Assembly (NCBI RefSeq): GCF_000744095.1
Contig: NZ_JQLI01000008.1
Coordinates: forward strand, 2,108,001-2,172,000
DNA: 64,000 nucleotides
DNA from: Cupriavidus necator A5-1
GTDB lineage: Bacteria; Pseudomonadota; Gammaproteobacteria; Burkholderiales; Burkholderiaceae
Direction: 5' to 3'
The notes under the pieces were generated by a model. The model had not been told where the DNA came from, did not search any database, and was given only the letters and a program-made list of their open reading frames with translations. The position numbers and the translations under genes were made by a program. Within the stretch, counting starts at the first letter, position 1. Each line of letters opens with the position of its first letter. Shown here one piece after another: positions 27,572-36,884 of this stretch.

Positions 27572-28546
27572 ATGCTACGTCGTGCCTTTATTTGTGGTCT
27601 TTCCACGGCCATTGCACTGGGCTTTCCGCTCGGTGCATTGGCGCAACAAGCCTTCCCCGATCGACCCATCAAGCTCACCGTTGGCTTCGCCGCAGGCAGC
27701 TCAACGGATGTCGTGTCACGCATCGTGGCGAAACGCGCGGGCGAAATTCTCAAGCAGCCGGTGGTAGTCGACAACCGTCCCGGTGCGAGCAGTTCCGCGG
27801 CGGCCCGTGCCGTCGCGGCGTCGCCGCCGGACGGCTACACGCTCTTCGTCGTGACGGTGGCCAATGCGATCAATGCGAATTCGCACGGCACCGTGGGCGT
27901 GGACCTGCCCAAATCGTTTGTGCCCATCACGCTCCTTGGCCGCGTGCCGAACGTGCTGGTCGTCCATCCTTCCCTTAACGCCAAGTCTCTGCAGGACTTC
28001 ATCTCGATGGCGAAATCGAAGCCCGGCCAGCTCAGCTACGCGTCGTCTGGCATTGGTACCTCGCCTCACCTGGCAGCGCTGCTGTTCGACAAGGTCGCCG
28101 GGGTGGAAATGCTCCACGTTCCTTACAAGGGAAGCTCCGAAGCCATGACGGATCTGCTTGCCGGACGGGTCAATGTCATGTTCGCACCGGCATCGACCGT
28201 GATGCGCTATGTCAGCGATGGCAAATTGACAGCATTGGCCACGGCCGGTGCGCATCGCTCGCCAGCAGCACCGAAGCTCGCAACGCTGGCTGAGCTTGGG
28301 CTTCGCAACTTTGAATCATCGGTATGGTTCGGCGTCGTCGCGCCCGCAGGCACACCGGCGGCCGTGCAAACGAAACTTGCGGCCGCATTCCACGAAGCGC
28401 TTAAGTCAGAGGACGTGAAGGCGCAGTTGGGGACGCAAGGGTTCGAGGTGGAGGGCATGGCGCCGCAAGCCTTTGCGAAATACATGCTGGAGGAGACGGA
28501 CAAATGGGGACGTGTCATGAAGGACGCTGGCATCACGCTCAACTAA
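27572..28546 (+). CDS. Bug-family receptor, first gene of the acid-utilisation cluster
   Basis: 324 residues with a signal peptide ending near ALAQQ (residue 25). FPDRPIKLTVGFAAGSSTDVVSRIV, VDNRPGASSSAAARAVA, HVPYKGSSEAMTDLLAGRVNVMFAP and the C-terminal WGRVMKDAGITLN are Bug hallmarks. It is periplasmic and ligand binding. It is 28 bp upstream of the HbpS-like gene and likely heads an operon through 33.1 kb. Confidence 0.92.
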   Translation: MLRRAFICGLSTAIALGFPLGALAQQAFPDRPIKLTVGFAAGSSTDVVSRIVAKRAGEILKQPVVVDNRPGASSSAAARAVAASPPDGYTLFVVTVANAINANSHGTVGVDLPKSFVPITLLGRVPNVLVVHPSLNAKSLQDFISMAKSKPGQLSYASSGIGTSPHLAALLFDKVAGVEMLHVPYKGSSEAMTDLLAGRVNVMFAPASTVMRYVSDGKLTALATAGAHRSPAAPKLATLAELGLRNFESSVWFGVVAPAGTPAAVQTKLAAAFHEALKSEDVKAQLGTQGFEVEGMAPQAFAKYMLEETDKWGRVMKDAGITLN

Positions 28547-28574
28547 GCGCTCAACTAAGGAAGAGAGAGTAGCA

Positions 28575-29099
28575 ATGGAAAAGCTCACAGCACTGGAGTG
28601 CCGGGAATTCATCAAGGTCGTGGTCGAAAAGGCCACCGAGATGCGGGTTCCCATCACCGTAGCGGTTGTTGGTCCGGAGGGCCACCTGATCGCGCTTGAA
28701 CGAATGGACGACGCCGGCTTTATCACGCCGGACACCGCAAAGGCGAAGGCCTACACGGCTGCGGCTTTCCGCTCGATGAGCCCGCGCTTCCCGGATGGCC
28801 TGGTCATCCAGCAGTGGTTCAAGGAACGCAATCCCCAGATGCTGGCAAACGCATCAGTGTTCACCAACGGCCAGGTCGTGGCCTCCGGTGGCTGCGCTCC
28901 CGTCTTCAAGAACAACGTGATGGTTGGCGCCTACGGCATCAGCGGTGGCACCTCGGACCAGGACGAAGTCATCGCACGCTATGCCCGCGCCGAGGTGGGC
29001 TGGTCGCACCTGCCGGTTGACGATGACACGCCGGATGACGTCAAAGAGCACATCAACACCATCTATGCGAAGGTCGGGCTGGGGGAGCGTCATCTGTAA
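28575..29099 (+). CDS. GlcG/HbpS-family protein
   Basis: 174 residues. The domain reads TALECREFIKVVVEKATEMRVPITVAVVGPEGHLIALERMDDAG, AKAKAYTAAAFRSMS and GGCAPVFKNNVMVGAYGISGGTSDQDEVIA, typical of the GlcG/HbpS (DUF336) fold found in glycolate and many aromatic-acid clusters. The biochemical role is not settled; some members bind haem or cobalamin. No signal peptide is visible. Upstream spacing of 28 bp supports cotranscription with the Bug gene. Confidence 0.88.
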   Translation: MEKLTALECREFIKVVVEKATEMRVPITVAVVGPEGHLIALERMDDAGFITPDTAKAKAYTAAAFRSMSPRFPDGLVIQQWFKERNPQMLANASVFTNGQVVASGGCAPVFKNNVMVGAYGISGGTSDQDEVIARYARAEVGWSHLPVDDDTPDDVKEHINTIYAKVGLGERHL

Positions 29100-29156
29100 C
29101 ACGCCCCCAAGGGAGCATGACTGAGGCGGGCCCCACCAAGGCTTGCCCTCAATCGA

Positions 29157-29315
29157 TCATTCAGTCTGCTTTTTGGCTTGGCGTAGCTTCATATCGGCCG
29201 GCCGGTACTTTTCGCGCAACGCGGAAAGAAGCTCGCCAGACAGCGAGTCCAGGGTAGGTCCAACCTTTGAGTACATCTCAGCGAGATAGACCTCGTGCGT
29301 GATCTTCGTTTTCAC
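29157..29315 (-). other. small leftward open frame, possible gene remnant
   Basis: A GTG-initiated 52-codon frame reads KTKITHEVYLAEMYSKVGPT and DSLSGELLSALREKYRPADM, ending KKQTE. Its composition looks protein-like and it fills the otherwise empty 264 bases between the HbpS-like and RraA-like genes on the opposite strand. No family recognised; probably the C-terminus of a deleted gene. Confidence 0.25.
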
Positions 29316-29363
29316 GCCTGCCAAGCCACCAGAGCCATCCTTACTAACTTGAAGCGAGACGTT

Positions 29364-30089
29364 ATGGAAGAGAAAAAGCTGACCGGAAAAATCGCTCGCG
29401 AGCGCATCCGTTTAATGGAGGCGCCGCGTCCCGATCCAAATCTGATCGAGGGATTCAAGGAACTTGGGCACGCGAGCGGAATTTTGTCGGACATTATGGA
29501 CGAGCTCGGTATCGCGGGGGTGCTGCCGGCCTCGCTTTACCGGCCGACCATTTCCGACGCCTGCATCGTCGGACCAGCGCTCACGGTACGGAACATCATG
29601 CAGCGAGAGCATGCCTACGAGACGGCCAGGGCTCACGTCAACAAGATGGCTGAGTTTGAAGCCCACAACCTGGCCCACCGCGGCGATGTGCTGGTGATTG
29701 CGGGCGTGTCCGGCGTATCCAACATTGGCGGTATTTCGGCTCAGACGGGCAAGCGTCAAGGCGAGGCTGGCGCAATTGTCAGCGGCGGTATTCGAGACGT
29801 CGACCATTCGCGCAGCGTGGGATATCCGGTGTGGTCCACCGAAATCACGCCGATTACCGGAAAGTGGCGAATTGAAACCGTCGAAATCAACAGCGACATC
29901 GAACTACACGGCGTGCGCGTGTCGCCGGGCGATATTGTCTTCGCCGACGAAACCGGTATCTGTTTCATTCCCCAGTCGCGCGCTGCCGAGGTTCTGGAGT
30001 TGGCCAGGAAAAAATTCGAGGCGGAACAGAGAAAATGCGCACTGATTGACCGCGGCACGCCGGTCTCCGATTTGCCGAGCAACGCGTGA
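29364..30089 (+). CDS. RraA-like / 4-carboxy-4-hydroxy-2-oxoadipate aldolase-family protein
   Basis: 241 residues from the ATG at 29364 (EEKKLTGKIARERIRLMEAP). The RraA fold is shown by HASGILSDIMDELGIAGVLP, CIVGPALTVRNIM, DVLVIAGVSGVSNI, GGISAQTGKRQGEAGAIVSGGIRDVDHS and SPGDIVFADETGICFIP. GGIRD with RD carries the metal and substrate contacts of HMG/CHA aldolases. In this cluster it is likely an aldolase or decarboxylase on an oxo- or hydroxy-diacid. A 14-bp gap leads to the 2-hydroxyacid dehydrogenase. The N-terminus is about 25 residues longer than E. coli RraA. Confidence 0.85.
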   Translation: MEEKKLTGKIARERIRLMEAPRPDPNLIEGFKELGHASGILSDIMDELGIAGVLPASLYRPTISDACIVGPALTVRNIMQREHAYETARAHVNKMAEFEAHNLAHRGDVLVIAGVSGVSNIGGISAQTGKRQGEAGAIVSGGIRDVDHSRSVGYPVWSTEITPITGKWRIETVEINSDIELHGVRVSPGDIVFADETGICFIPQSRAAEVLELARKKFEAEQRKCALIDRGTPVSDLPSNA

Positions 30090-30102
30090 CCGGAGGCAAG
30101 GC

Positions 30103-31107
30103 ATGAAAATCGCGATTCTGGATGATTACTCGAATATCGTGCAGCAGCTTGAATGTTTCAAGCTGCTGAAAGACCACGAGGTTACTGTCCATACCGACTA
30201 CGTTAACGATCTTGACCAGCTCGCGCAGCGGTTGCGTGGCGCGGAAGCGCTGGTGTTGCTGCGCGAACGCACTCCCGTGGGCGAGGCGTTGCTGTCCAGA
30301 CTGCCCGCCCTGAAGCTGATCAGCCAGAACGGGCACGTGCCGCACATTGATATCGAGGCTTGCACGCGACATGGCGTCGTGGTCAGCTCCACCTTGACTT
30401 CGCGACCGTCGTATGCGGCGGCCGAGCTGACCTGGGGCCTGATTCTCGCCGCAACCCGTCATATTCCATACGAAGTGCAGGCCCTGAAGCAGGGGCGATG
30501 GCAGAGCACGATCGGCCGCGGACTGCGGGGGCGGACGCTTGGCATTCTTGGTTATGGCCGCATCGGCAAGGTGATCGGCCAGTATGCGCGCGCCTTCGAA
30601 ATGAACGTCCTGGTGTGGGGACGCGAGCGCAGCCAGGCCCAGGCCAGGGAGGACGGACACACGGTTGCGCAGAGCCGCGAACAGTTGTTCCGGGTGTCAG
30701 ACGTCTTGTCGCTACACCTTCGTCTCACGCCTGAAACGCGGGGTAGCGTGACGGCGTCGGACCTCCAGTTAATGAAGCCGACGTCCTTGCTGGTGAACAC
30801 CAGCCGAGCGGAGCTCATCGCCGCTGGGGTACTCGGCACAGCGCTGCGGGCAGGTCGGCCCGGCCTGGCCGCCGTCGACGTGTTCGAGCGAGAACCGGCC
30901 CTGGATGCTGACGATCCGCTGCTGCAATTGCCCAACGCGATCTGCACACCGCATCTCGGCTACGTCGAGATGGACAACCATGAGACGGCGTACGGTAACG
31001 CATTCAGGCAAATCCTTGCTTACGCCGATGGGGCGCCCATCGCCGTTCACAATCCCGACGCTGCCAAGGGCTTCGACTCGATTCAGTTGGCGCATTCGTC
31101 TCACTGA
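30103..31107 (+). CDS. D-2-hydroxyacid dehydrogenase (NAD-dependent)
   Basis: 334 residues from the ATG at 30103 (KIAILDDYSNIVQQLECF), with GGAGGCA upstream. The NAD domain motif LRGRTLGILGYGRIGKVIGQYA, the catalytic Arg in NTSRAELI, the Glu in VDVFEREPALDADDPLL and His in CTPHLGYVEMDNHE are all present. It interconverts a 2-oxo acid and D-2-hydroxy acid. The LGYGRIG class matches the SerA/phosphonate-type group rather than lactate dehydrogenases. Second gene after RraA in the same direction. Confidence 0.9.
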   Translation: MKIAILDDYSNIVQQLECFKLLKDHEVTVHTDYVNDLDQLAQRLRGAEALVLLRERTPVGEALLSRLPALKLISQNGHVPHIDIEACTRHGVVVSSTLTSRPSYAAAELTWGLILAATRHIPYEVQALKQGRWQSTIGRGLRGRTLGILGYGRIGKVIGQYARAFEMNVLVWGRERSQAQAREDGHTVAQSREQLFRVSDVLSLHLRLTPETRGSVTASDLQLMKPTSLLVNTSRAELIAAGVLGTALRAGRPGLAAVDVFEREPALDADDPLLQLPNAICTPHLGYVEMDNHETAYGNAFRQILAYADGAPIAVHNPDAAKGFDSIQLAHSSH

Positions 31108-31125
31108 GGGGAAGGGGGAATCGTC

Positions 31126-32103
31126 ATGATTCGTCGCAACTTACTGAAGCTATGTGCCATCGTGCCTTGTTGTCTCATTGCGGTGTCCGGGGCGCTGGCA
31201 CAGGACCCGGTCTTTCCGTCAAAGCCCGTGCGCGTCATCGTCCCGTTCACCGCAGGGGGAAGCCCGGATCTTCTGGCGCGGACCGTTGGGCAAAAACTGA
31301 CGGAAATGTGGGGGCAGCCGGTGGTGGTGGAAAACTATCCCGGTGCCGGGGGGGCGGTCGGCGCGAGGATGGTGGCTCGCGCACCGGCAGACGGTTATAC
31401 CTGGCTTGTCGCTCCGAACAGCGTGCTCGTCTTTGCTCCGCTGATCGGGCCGGTACCGTATGACGCGCAGAAGGACTTTGCGCCGATTGGGATGGGGATT
31501 TCTGTCCAGAACCTTCTGGTCGTGAATCCATCCCTTCCGGTCCACAACGTGCCTGAGCTGCTGGCGTTGGCAAAGTCCAGGCCAAACGAGCTCACTTACG
31601 CATCGGGGGGCGCGGGATCGCCGCAGAACTTCTCGCTGGAGTTACTGAAAAGCATGACCGGCACGTCGATCTGGCACATTCCGTACAAAGGCTCCCAGGC
31701 TGCACTGACCGATTTGCTTGGTGGACGAGTCGACGTTTTCCTGAGCCAGGCCAACTCGCTGATTCCGATGATCAAGGCAGGAAAGCTGCGCTTGCTCGCG
31801 GGCACAGGTGCGAAGCGATACCAGTCCTTTCCCAATGTCCCCGCAGTAGCCGAGACCGTGCCAGGCTATTCCGTGGATATCTGGTCCGGCTTCGTCGCAC
31901 CCAAGGGCACGCCAGCGACGGTGATCGAAAAGGCGAACGCAGATCTGCTGAAGGTACTTGCGATGAAGGACGTGCAGGCCGTCTTTGAGGCCCAGGGCCT
32001 CGAAGCACGCACCAGTTCTCCGCAGGAAATGGCAACGATCATCAAGAACGACACAGCCAGGTGGGCGAAGGTCGTCAAGGAAGCCAACATCAAGGCCGAG
32101 TGA
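31126..32103 (+). CDS. Bug-family receptor, second copy in the cluster
   Basis: 325 residues with signal peptide (to SGALAQD, about residue 25). FPSKPVRVIVPFTAGGSPDLLARTVG, VVVENYPGAGGAVGARMVA, HIPYKGSQAALTDLLGGRVDVFLSQ and a normal C-terminus WAKVVKEANIKAE. It lies 18 bp after the dehydrogenase gene. Two Bug receptors in one cluster suggest two related ligands. Confidence 0.92.
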   Translation: MIRRNLLKLCAIVPCCLIAVSGALAQDPVFPSKPVRVIVPFTAGGSPDLLARTVGQKLTEMWGQPVVVENYPGAGGAVGARMVARAPADGYTWLVAPNSVLVFAPLIGPVPYDAQKDFAPIGMGISVQNLLVVNPSLPVHNVPELLALAKSRPNELTYASGGAGSPQNFSLELLKSMTGTSIWHIPYKGSQAALTDLLGGRVDVFLSQANSLIPMIKAGKLRLLAGTGAKRYQSFPNVPAVAETVPGYSVDIWSGFVAPKGTPATVIEKANADLLKVLAMKDVQAVFEAQGLEARTSSPQEMATIIKNDTARWAKVVKEANIKAE

Positions 32104-32129
32104 TTCTTTAACCAATACGGAGTAATGAT

Positions 32130-32918
32130 ATGGATCTCAATCTGAAAGAAAAAGTTGTCATCATCACAGGCGGAAGCCGGGGGATCGGCCTGGCATGCGC
32201 GCACGCGTTCGCGGCTGAGGGTGCCAAGGTTGGCATTATCTCGCGCAACCCGGCCGGGTTGGGCGCTGCAGTGGATGCCTTGAGCCAGGCGGGACACGCA
32301 GTGGTCGCAGAACCTACCGACCTGCAGGCCCCTGACAGCGCCGAAGCTGCGTTCCGAAAGATTGAGGGCCGGCTGGGTCCGGTCGATGTTCTGATAAACT
32401 CCGCTGGCGGCGCAAAGCGCGTTGTGCCTGCGGAACTGGACGCCAAGGCCTGGCGAGCTGCAATGGATGCGAAGTACTTCACGTACATGCACGCGATCGA
32501 CGCAGCGCTGAAGACCATGGTGGCGCGCCGTCAGGGGGCCATTGTCAACATCATTGGTACGGGCGGGAAGATTGCCAGTCCGCTCCATCTGCCTGGAGGC
32601 GCGGCGAATGCCGCATTGATGCTGGTCTCGTCGGGACTCGCCAACGCATGGGGCAAACACAACATCCGCGTGAATGCCATTAATCCCGGTGCCACCTATA
32701 CCGACCGGGTCAAGAATGCACTCGAGACGGAATCCAAGCTTACCGGAAAGTCCGAAGCCGAACTTCTGAAGGCGAACGAGGAGCGGATTCCGCTCGGCAG
32801 ATATGCCCACCCGGAAGAAGTTGCGCGGACTGCGTTGTTCCTCGCGTCGGATTGCGCAAGCTACGTGACTGGCGCGCTGGTTACCATGGATGGTGCTCTC
32901 AATCCGATGGTGGTGTGA
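32130..32918 (+). CDS. short-chain dehydrogenase/reductase
   Basis: 262 residues. The Rossmann motif is TGGSRGIG at residues 14-21, NSAGG replaces the usual NNAG, the catalytic serine region is IIGTGGKIASPLHLPGGAANAAL in which the Tyr of YxxxK is not evident, and NIRVNAINPGATYTDRV follows. The missing canonical YxxxK (GGAANAALM at that position) places it in the atypical SDR group known for some aromatic-acid pathway members. It follows the second Bug gene by 26 bp. Confidence 0.85.
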   Translation: MDLNLKEKVVIITGGSRGIGLACAHAFAAEGAKVGIISRNPAGLGAAVDALSQAGHAVVAEPTDLQAPDSAEAAFRKIEGRLGPVDVLINSAGGAKRVVPAELDAKAWRAAMDAKYFTYMHAIDAALKTMVARRQGAIVNIIGTGGKIASPLHLPGGAANAALMLVSSGLANAWGKHNIRVNAINPGATYTDRVKNALETESKLTGKSEAELLKANEERIPLGRYAHPEEVARTALFLASDCASYVTGALVTMDGALNPMVV

Positions 32919-32971
32919 GCGCAAGCAATGTCGGCTAACGTTCCCCATTCCATTTCACCTGGAGAATCGTT

Positions 32972-33151
32972 ATGCCGGTCATTCAAATTACGATGGTCAA
33001 AGGTCGTCCCGACGAGCTCGTCAAGCGTTGCGTCAAAGACATCGCGAAGACAGTTCATGAGATCGAGCGAAAAGGGATGAGCGCTTTGCCGAAACACAGG
33101 GTTCATCCCGGAGGCTCGTGGCTCAGTCTTGGGCCGACAAGCGCGCGATAG
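32972..33151 (+). pseudogene. 4-oxalocrotonate tautomerase-like protein, truncated
   Basis: The start MPVIQITMVKGRPDELVKRC and DIAKTVHE is clearly tautomerase, with GGAGA upstream. After HE the sequence departs into IERKGMSALPKHRVHPGGSW and stops after 59 codons; the expected TLGAPLESIRV segment seen in the copy at 25293-25502 is missing. Pro-1 is retained. A deletion near 33060 is the simplest explanation; partial function cannot be excluded. Confidence 0.6.
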
Positions 33152-33216
33152 CGAATGCCTGGTAGCAAAGAATGGCTGCCAGATCGTTGCATTTCACCGG
33201 GACAAGCAGATTCTCA

Positions 33217-34059
33217 ATGACGCAACACTCCGACTCGCCCGACAACATTCCACTTTGGCGCTCGAAGGCGCTCCGGCGCTTGCGTGCGCTGCTGGTTTTG
33301 GCAGCAATACCAACCGGCAACGCCACCGCAGCCGATGCCACGCTCGCGCCAACAGGGACCCTGAGAGCCGCCTACATCGTCGCGAACGTAGCCCAGGCGC
33401 GACACGATCCTGTCACCGGTACCTTCACTGGCGTGGCCGCGGACATAACACGCGAATTGGGACGCAAGGCTAACGTATCCGTGACGATCATGCCGCTTCC
33501 TACCGCTGCGTCAGTGTTGGAGGCAGTTAAAAATGGCAGCGCCGATATCGGATTTGTGGCGCCGAATCGTGATCGTTCAGGCGTTCTCTTTTCACAAACG
33601 TATGTGCTGGTACAGCAGAGCGCATTGGTCCGAGCAGACTCGCCGCTAGTCTCAGTCAAAGATCTCGACCGGCCCGGCCGGACGATTGGGGTGAACACGG
33701 ATGATACGGTAGGCGTCTGGTTGCAGCAGCATTTGAACTTCGCCAGGGTGCGCGCCACATCGGACTATACGATGCAGGAGCCTTTCCGCTGGCTCCGTGA
33801 GGGAATCGTTGACGCTTTCGCCGGCGGTCGGCAACGTCTCGCATCCCGTGCGGGCAATGAGCCGCAACTGCGCATGTTGCCCGATAATTTGTTCGGTGTA
33901 GCGCAGAGTATTGCGGTCCCCTCGAATCGGCCGGAGCGGTTGGCGTTGATCAACACAGCTATTGAGGCAATGCGTGAGGACGGATTCCTTGCCGATTCAG
34001 CGAGGAGAAGTGGCATCGATGGCCTTGCGGTTGCACCCACGGAGATGCCGAAGCCTTGA
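33217..34059 (+). CDS. periplasmic amino-acid-type solute-binding protein (SBP family 3)
   Basis: 280 residues from the ATG at 33217. A weakly hydrophobic signal segment ends around NATAADATL. TLRAAYIVANVAQARHDPVTGTFTGVAADITRELG, ADIGFVAPNRDRSGVLFSQTYVLV, and a second lobe GRTIGVNTDDTVGVWLQQHL and FRWLREGIVDAFAGGRQRL are typical of SBP_bac_3. No ABC permease or ATPase is adjacent. It may be the last gene of the cluster or separate; the intergenic gap is 65 bp. Confidence 0.8.
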   Translation: MTQHSDSPDNIPLWRSKALRRLRALLVLAAIPTGNATAADATLAPTGTLRAAYIVANVAQARHDPVTGTFTGVAADITRELGRKANVSVTIMPLPTAASVLEAVKNGSADIGFVAPNRDRSGVLFSQTYVLVQQSALVRADSPLVSVKDLDRPGRTIGVNTDDTVGVWLQQHLNFARVRATSDYTMQEPFRWLREGIVDAFAGGRQRLASRAGNEPQLRMLPDNLFGVAQSIAVPSNRPERLALINTAIEAMREDGFLADSARRSGIDGLAVAPTEMPKP

Positions 34060-34066
34060 CAGTCGT

Positions 34067-34147
34067 AGAACGAAGTAATTCTTTCACTCCGGAATCCCCC
34101 CGAAACCCGCGCTGTATATAGAAGTCCGGCCGGTGAATTGACAATGT
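34067..34147. repeat. diverged copy of the segment at 59218-59301
   Basis: Both segments read CACTCCGGAAT, CGCGCTGTATATAGA and a closing GAATTGACA in the same order with about 80% identity overall. On the minus strand it encodes RRPxFYIQRGFRGDSGVKEL, the same stretch as in the nucleotidyltransferase fragment at 58858-59334. Similarity stops at about 34145, immediately before the putative intron 5' end. Confidence 0.7.
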
Positions 34148-34151
34148 TGCT

Positions 34152-34515
34152 GTGCGCCGGGAGACCGGCAAGGAATGGACGGTGCAAGTCCGTTACGATG
34201 AAGAGCTAGCAACTCACGTCGGCCCCGAGCTCAGCGGCACATGCGGCCAGGATCGGCGAGGATGCGGCCAGGGAACAGCATACCTGGCTTGAAGAGTAGG
34301 GCCACGATCAGATGGGCGCCATTCTCGCATGCGGTGCTCGATCGGTGTGGAAATGCCATTCGCTTTCGTGCGACGCGCCTTATGCCTTGCCGGTCCATCC
34401 GATGCGGTGCCGCTCCTGCGGGCGGCTTTTCCCCGACTGCGGCGTGGGGCGGCAACCCATGCGTGGGGGGAATCGGCGAAGAAGCGCTCGTAGGAACCCA
34501 GCTGCAGGGAAACAA
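34152..34515 (+). mobile_element. group II intron, 5' fragment
   Basis: The boundary begins GTGCG, the group II 5' consensus. It is followed by GGTGCAAGTCCGTTACGATG, AAGAGCTAGCAA and CGGCCCCGAG, which resemble the domain I/II region of bacterial group II introns (translated pseudo-frame RYDEELATHVGPE). No reverse transcriptase or domain V-like hairpin is found before the helicase gene at 34516, so only the 5' portion remains. Assignment rests on pattern memory and needs a covariance search. Confidence 0.45.
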
Positions 34516-36884
34516 TCACTCTGTCCCGGCCCCTCCCACCATCCGATACCCCATTGCCCGGTACCCTCGTTGGCGCTTGTCCCACATCCGCAGTAATGCC
34601 GCGTGGCCAGTGTCGACAAAATCGATGATCCGTACGTCGGTCTTATCGGCATGTTCCCGGTGCAGCCGGCCCGCGTACTGTTGCAGGGTTCCCCTCCACG
34701 ACACAGGCATCGCCAGCACCAGGGTGTCGAGTGGCGGGTGGTCGAAACCTTCACCGACCAGTTTGCCGATCGCCAGCAAGACGCGAGGCGCGTTGGCTGG
34801 CAGGGCGTCGAGCGCCGTGATCAATGCGGCGCGTTGCGGCTTCGATATCCGCCCGTGCAGCACGAATATAGGGGAAATTTGCCCGTCCAACGCAGCCTGG
34901 ATGGCGTCGAGATGTTCGGTGCGTTCTGTCAGCAGCAAAATCTTGCGGCCTTGCTTGAAAGCCTCGATCACTTCCGCAGCGATGGCGTCAGTGCGGGCCT
35001 GATCGTGGACCAGGTGCCGGAATACATCCTGAATTCCAGACTCTGTCGGCAGCTCGATTCGCGATAGGCACGTGTGCGGTACGACCTCCAAGGCGTGAGG
35101 TGAGCTGGCCGGCTTCGCCGCTGTGTACCGGATAGGCCCGCACTGCATGAAGATGATGGGCTGCTGGCCATCACGTCGAATCGGGGTGGCGGTCAGGCCG
35201 AGCACGTACTTTGCCCTGGTCCGTTTCAGGATCGCGTCGAACGACACTGCGCCAATATGGTGGCATTCATCGACGATGACATGACCGTAGTGCTCGACCA
35301 GCGGGTTGACTTCGCCCTGCCGCGACAGAGATTGCATCACCGCGATGTCGATCTTGCCGGAAGGCTTGACCTTGCCGCCGCCGATGGTGCCAACCACGCC
35401 TTTGCCGACGCCCAGAAAGGCTTGCAGGCGCTCCTGCCATTGCTTGAGCAGTTCCGTGCGATGTACCAGCACCAAGGTGTTCACACCGCGACGGGCGATC
35501 ATGGCATGGCGGCCGCCGTAACCGTCTTGCCGAAGGCAGTCGGTGCGCATAGCACGCCAGCATCGTGCTGCAACATCCCGGCAATGGCGGCCTCCTGGTC
35601 GAGACGAAGCGTGCCGACGAAGCCAACATCGATGGGCTCACCCGAGTAGCGCTCGTCGCGTAGATCACAGTGGATGCCGTTGTCGCGCAGCAGTTCCAGC
35701 GCGGCATTGAGACAGCCGCGCGGCAGGGCGATGTGCTGCGGATAGTTTTCTGCATTGCCGATCACGCGTGGCTTGTCCCACACCGACATCCGCATCGCTT
35801 GCGCCTTATAGAACTCGGGGTTCTGGAATGTCGCCAGACGAATCAGGCGGTTGGCCAGCGGCTGCGGCAGTTGCGCCTTCTCAAAATAGATTAGGTTGGC
35901 CAATGTCACGGTCAGCGACTCCGGCATCTTGCCACTGAGCTTCTTTGCCGCGGAATCGTCGTGCTTCCATGGCGTGGCCAAATCCTCATCGCCGATGAAG
36001 GTGACATCCAACGGGTGGGCGCTACCCGTGGCACGAAAGATGGTTGGCTCGATGTCGTGCGGTACCATCGGCTGGATTGACGCCAAGAACGCCCACTGGT
36101 CGGGATAGGGATGAAAATCGGCATCGACGAACACGCTACAGCCGTGCTCACGCGGTCGCTTCTGTAGTGGCAGTGCAATCAGATTGCCGAAGCCGCCCTT
36201 TGGCATCGTGTCCTGGTTGGGAAACAGACGGTCATAGGACGCCAGCTTGAGCTGCCGGGTGCGCGAGCAGGTGTGACTGATGATGGCCGTGCCTAGTTGG
36301 CGCGCATCGCGCGCCGACACCTTGCCCGCGAAGAAGACCCAGGCATGCGCGCCCTGGCCGGAACGGGAAATCTCCAGCGCGACCGGCACACCGAGTTCAC
36401 TGCAGGACTGCACGAAGGCACGGGCATCGTCCCGCCACTCAGCCTCATCGAAATCGACGGCGAGGAAATAGCAGGTGTCGTCTTCCAGCAGCGGATAGAT
36501 GCCCACTGTGTGCTCACCGGCCAGATGGTCGTAGATTACCTTATCAGAGAGCGGGATCAGCAATCGGTTCCCGCAGTCGCCGCACTTGATGCGCGGCTTC
36601 TCGCAAACGCCGGCGCGCCATTCGTTTGCGCAAGCCGGCGCGTAGCCAGACTTGCCTGTGGACTTGCTCTCCCAACGGATCGGGTAGACATCCGTGCGGC
36701 CGCGAAACAACCGGCGGAACAGCGCCACCTTGTCGACCGTGGAAAAGCGCGACCGTTCAGCATCCTGAACGCCAGGCGCGGCCTCCTTCGGCAGCAAGCG
36801 CCATTCGATGCCATGCGATTCCAGTAACGCGATTAGGCGGGCGTTCTCGGCTTGCAGCGCGGCGAACGCATCACGATCAGCCAT
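34516..36884 (-). pseudogene. TOTE-type primase-helicase split by a 5-bp duplication
   Basis: Part 1 starts at the ATG at 36884 (ADRDAFAALQAENARLIALL, coiled coil). It has a zinc-like set of cysteines (about residues 85, 94, 101, 104), the archaeo-eukaryotic primase acids LAVDFDEAEW (144/146), SGQGAHAWVFF (His 180) and PKGGFGNLIALPLQ. It then enters an SF2 helicase at APTAFGKT (Walker A). A tandem duplication CATGG-CATGG at 35500-35509 shifts the frame. Part 2 carries TLVLVHRTELLKQWQ, VDECHHIG (box II), LGLTATPIRRDG and QYAGRLHREH (box VI). Without the extra 5 bp the gene is exactly 788 codons. The domain order matches the TOTE conflict-system primase family fused to a DEAD/DEAH helicase. Confidence 0.85.

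Noticed and set aside
34241..35002. 253-residue plus-strand frame
   Set aside because: Starts in the intron-like sequence and then runs antisense to the helicase; not a gene.
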